A stretch of 64,000 nt of DNA, taken from Bryum argenteum. Its lineage: Eukaryota > Streptophyta > Bryopsida > Bryales > Bryaceae. Position numbers and translations under genes: made by a program. Each line of letters starts with the position of its first letter. Positions within the stretch are counted from its first letter, which is position 1. The DNA lies in assembly GCA_037043015.1 (NCBI GenBank), contig CM073328.1:4265409-4329408 (forward strand), read 5' to 3'. Positions 62,476-64,000 of this stretch are shown here, piece by piece. A model generated the notes under the pieces. The model made no database searches. It was not told where the DNA came from and saw nothing but the letters and a program-made list of their open reading frames with translations.

Positions 62476-63332
62476 CCCCTAATCTCAAAAAGGGCCCAAA
62501 ACAGGAGGTTTGGGATCTAGTAAGCACCTTATTTACTATATTTAGCTCGTATAAAATTAAAAGGGTCCTTTGAAAATTGTAGAGTTTTCCATACCTTTCC
62601 GAAGAGTCATTTCATACTTCACAATTCCTCATACTTTAAGAGATATTCACAATCCAAGTTTGAAAACACTATTTGAAATCTCGAAAAACTACCCAAACTC
62701 CGGTATATGCTCGTTTATCTTCAAAATATGCCCAAAATCAATAAGATCGCAGGAACTTCAAAAATTCACCAAAAACAAAGATTTTACTTCTTTTCAAGTT
62801 TGATCTTTTGTACTTGGAAGTAAGGTTTTTAGGCATGATTATCTCACCGTTTGGATCTTTCATCCAATTATTCTTCACATGCTATTTTTATTGTCAAAGA
62901 GGGGCCTTTGGAGTTGAATTTCAGCATACCTCCATGTGAAAATTCAAGCATTTCTTCGGGTTTTACAGGTTGCATGAAGGTAAAAATCACCATAGACATG
63001 TTCCTAACTCACTTAGGAACAAGTAGCCACATTTCACAGTTACTCTTAAAGCTAGGTTTTTGGGTTCACAAAAAACTTCGGCCCATTTTGCAACAAGGGA
63101 TTTTTCTTTAAATTGTTTTAAATTTTTTTTTTTCATCTTTGAATGTTATTATCTCACAATTGGTAAGGAATTTGAAAGTACGGTTTGGTAAGCACTTACA
63201 AGGACAAGTTAGGTATAAGATCTTACAGTTACATACTTGAGGTTACGTCAAAAGTTAAAAGTATTCACCTTGCACTGAAAGAGGGTGGTTTTGAGGAGTT
63301 TTGGCAGTTTTGGGGGCTTTTGATTTTAGGGG
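62476..63332. mobile_element. Long TTAA-bounded element (857 bp), family B-like
   Basis: Ends CCCCTAATCTCAAAAAGGGC and GGGGCTTTTGATTTTAGGGG, TTAA at 62,472-62,475 and 63,333-63,336. The interior has two family B-like blocks (GATTATCTCACCGTTTGGAT and TTATTATCTCACAATTGGTA). The best candidate here for a longer parent element, but no transposase frame is evident. Confidence 0.55.
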
Positions 63333-63336
63333 TTAA

Positions 63337-63663
63337 GCAACTGAGAATTCTAAAGTATAAACTGATTTACTTACTTGAGCCTAAACAGCTGTGGATTAAC
63401 CAAATTTGGGTAAGGAGAGTCACCATATTTCTACATTTACATAAAAAATATTACCATCACCATATATTCCTTTAAATGAACATGTGACAGGAATTTTACC
63501 ATATTCAAGGAAAATAATTTAATTCCACCACCATATTCTGTATTCTTACCAATTCTCCAGTATATTTACCACATTCTCCGTTACCAATTTATTTACCATA
63601 TTCTCCGTTACCAATTGATTTACCACATTTTCAGTAAGTTACTGGTAAGTCAACTTTATGGTA
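63337..63663. repeat. Short irregular repeats of CCATATTCTCCGTTACCAAT
   Basis: Between about 63,495 and 63,640 the motif TTTACCATATTCTCCGTTAC recurs at least four times in degenerate form. No gene. Confidence 0.5.
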
Positions 63664-63876
63664 AGGTGTCCTATAATGGCGCAATTTTCAGCACAGAAAA
63701 TCTACAGGAATGTTGCCAGTGCACGCAATTTTTGTGCATGGGGAAAATTAGTAGAAAACTAGAGCAAGTGGAATCATCATTTTTCGACTCTTCTACAGTG
63801 AGTAATGAATTTTTAAAGATGGAAATATAGGTGTTCTTAAAATGGTGCCCTAAAGTGACACCCTATAATCTTTGCA
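63664..63876. mobile_element. TA/GGTGTC MITE family member
   Basis: TAAGGTGTCCTATAATGGCG on the left and CCCTAAAGTGACACCCTA on the right form imperfect inverted ends. The interior matches 43,457-43,648 in reverse. Confidence 0.6.
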
Positions 63877-64000
63877 GAGTGTACATGGTACTATTGTAAG
63901 GAGAAGCTATTATGTACGTCACAGTGAAGATTACTAGGGCTCTATTTTCGGCACTGCGCCATTTTTGGCTGCTCTACCATATATGGTAGTCACAATGTCA

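Noticed and set aside
41634-63336. CCCTTAAA / CCCCTAA ends as interstitial plant telomere repeats
   Set aside because: They resemble CCCTAAA only once per end, are not tandem, and occur strictly as inverted pairs bounded by TTAA.

Overview
The window is nuclear DNA from a land plant, probably a seed plant. It is AT-rich, its genes are split by GT-AG introns, it is full of small transposons and tRNA-derived SINEs, and the recognisable proteins are plant-type: the C-terminal part of SMC5, a plant O-fucosyltransferase-family protein, and a plant-style CCCH zinc-finger protein. I cannot name the species.

Positions 1 to about 35,730 are a tandem array with a period of about 9.7 kb. Units start near 1, 9,713, 19,441, 24,744 and 34,451, and the array runs off the left edge. 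Unit 3 is broken by a 100-N gap (19,487-19,586) where about 4.5 kb of unit sequence is absent. Each repeat carries the last five exons of SMC5 on the + strand (signature motif, Walker B and C-terminus), but I see no upstream SMC5 exons between copies. Units also carry a TA-flanked MITE, a SINE with a 10-bp target duplication, a tRNA-like element, a threefold 135-140 bp repeat, a near-identical core block and a coding-like stretch of unknown identity. Many differences between copies are small indels at CAG/CTG trinucleotides, including inside exons. I suspect consensus errors at CHG-methylated cytosines, so the frameshifts should not be taken at face value.

The array ends in a flank (about 35,730-38,000) that still resembles the unit but lacks its MITE and SINE (empty sites). 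This flank instead holds a 226-bp hAT-like insertion and a complete three-exon gene for a 154-residue single-finger CCCH protein (minus strand, 35,987-36,698). At 38,509-38,766 (+) is a short intronless gene for an 85-residue protein of unknown function, behind a TATA box and a cluster of ACGT elements.

From 44,464 to 50,753 (minus) lies a complete ten-exon O-fucosyltransferase-family gene (about 649-659 residues; one N-terminal membrane anchor). Five of its introns and its leader each contain a different degenerate tandem repeat.

The rest (38.8-44.4 kb and 51-64 kb) is intergenic and MITE-rich: two Harbinger-like elements with TTA duplications, at least nine elements bounded by TTAA with CCC...GGG inverted ends (piggyBac-like architecture, unexpected in a plant), TA-flanked MITEs, SINE fragments, a nested foldback/hairpin structure near 57 kb and a 450-bp direct duplication near 60 kb. 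I see no rRNA, functional tRNA or CRISPR features.
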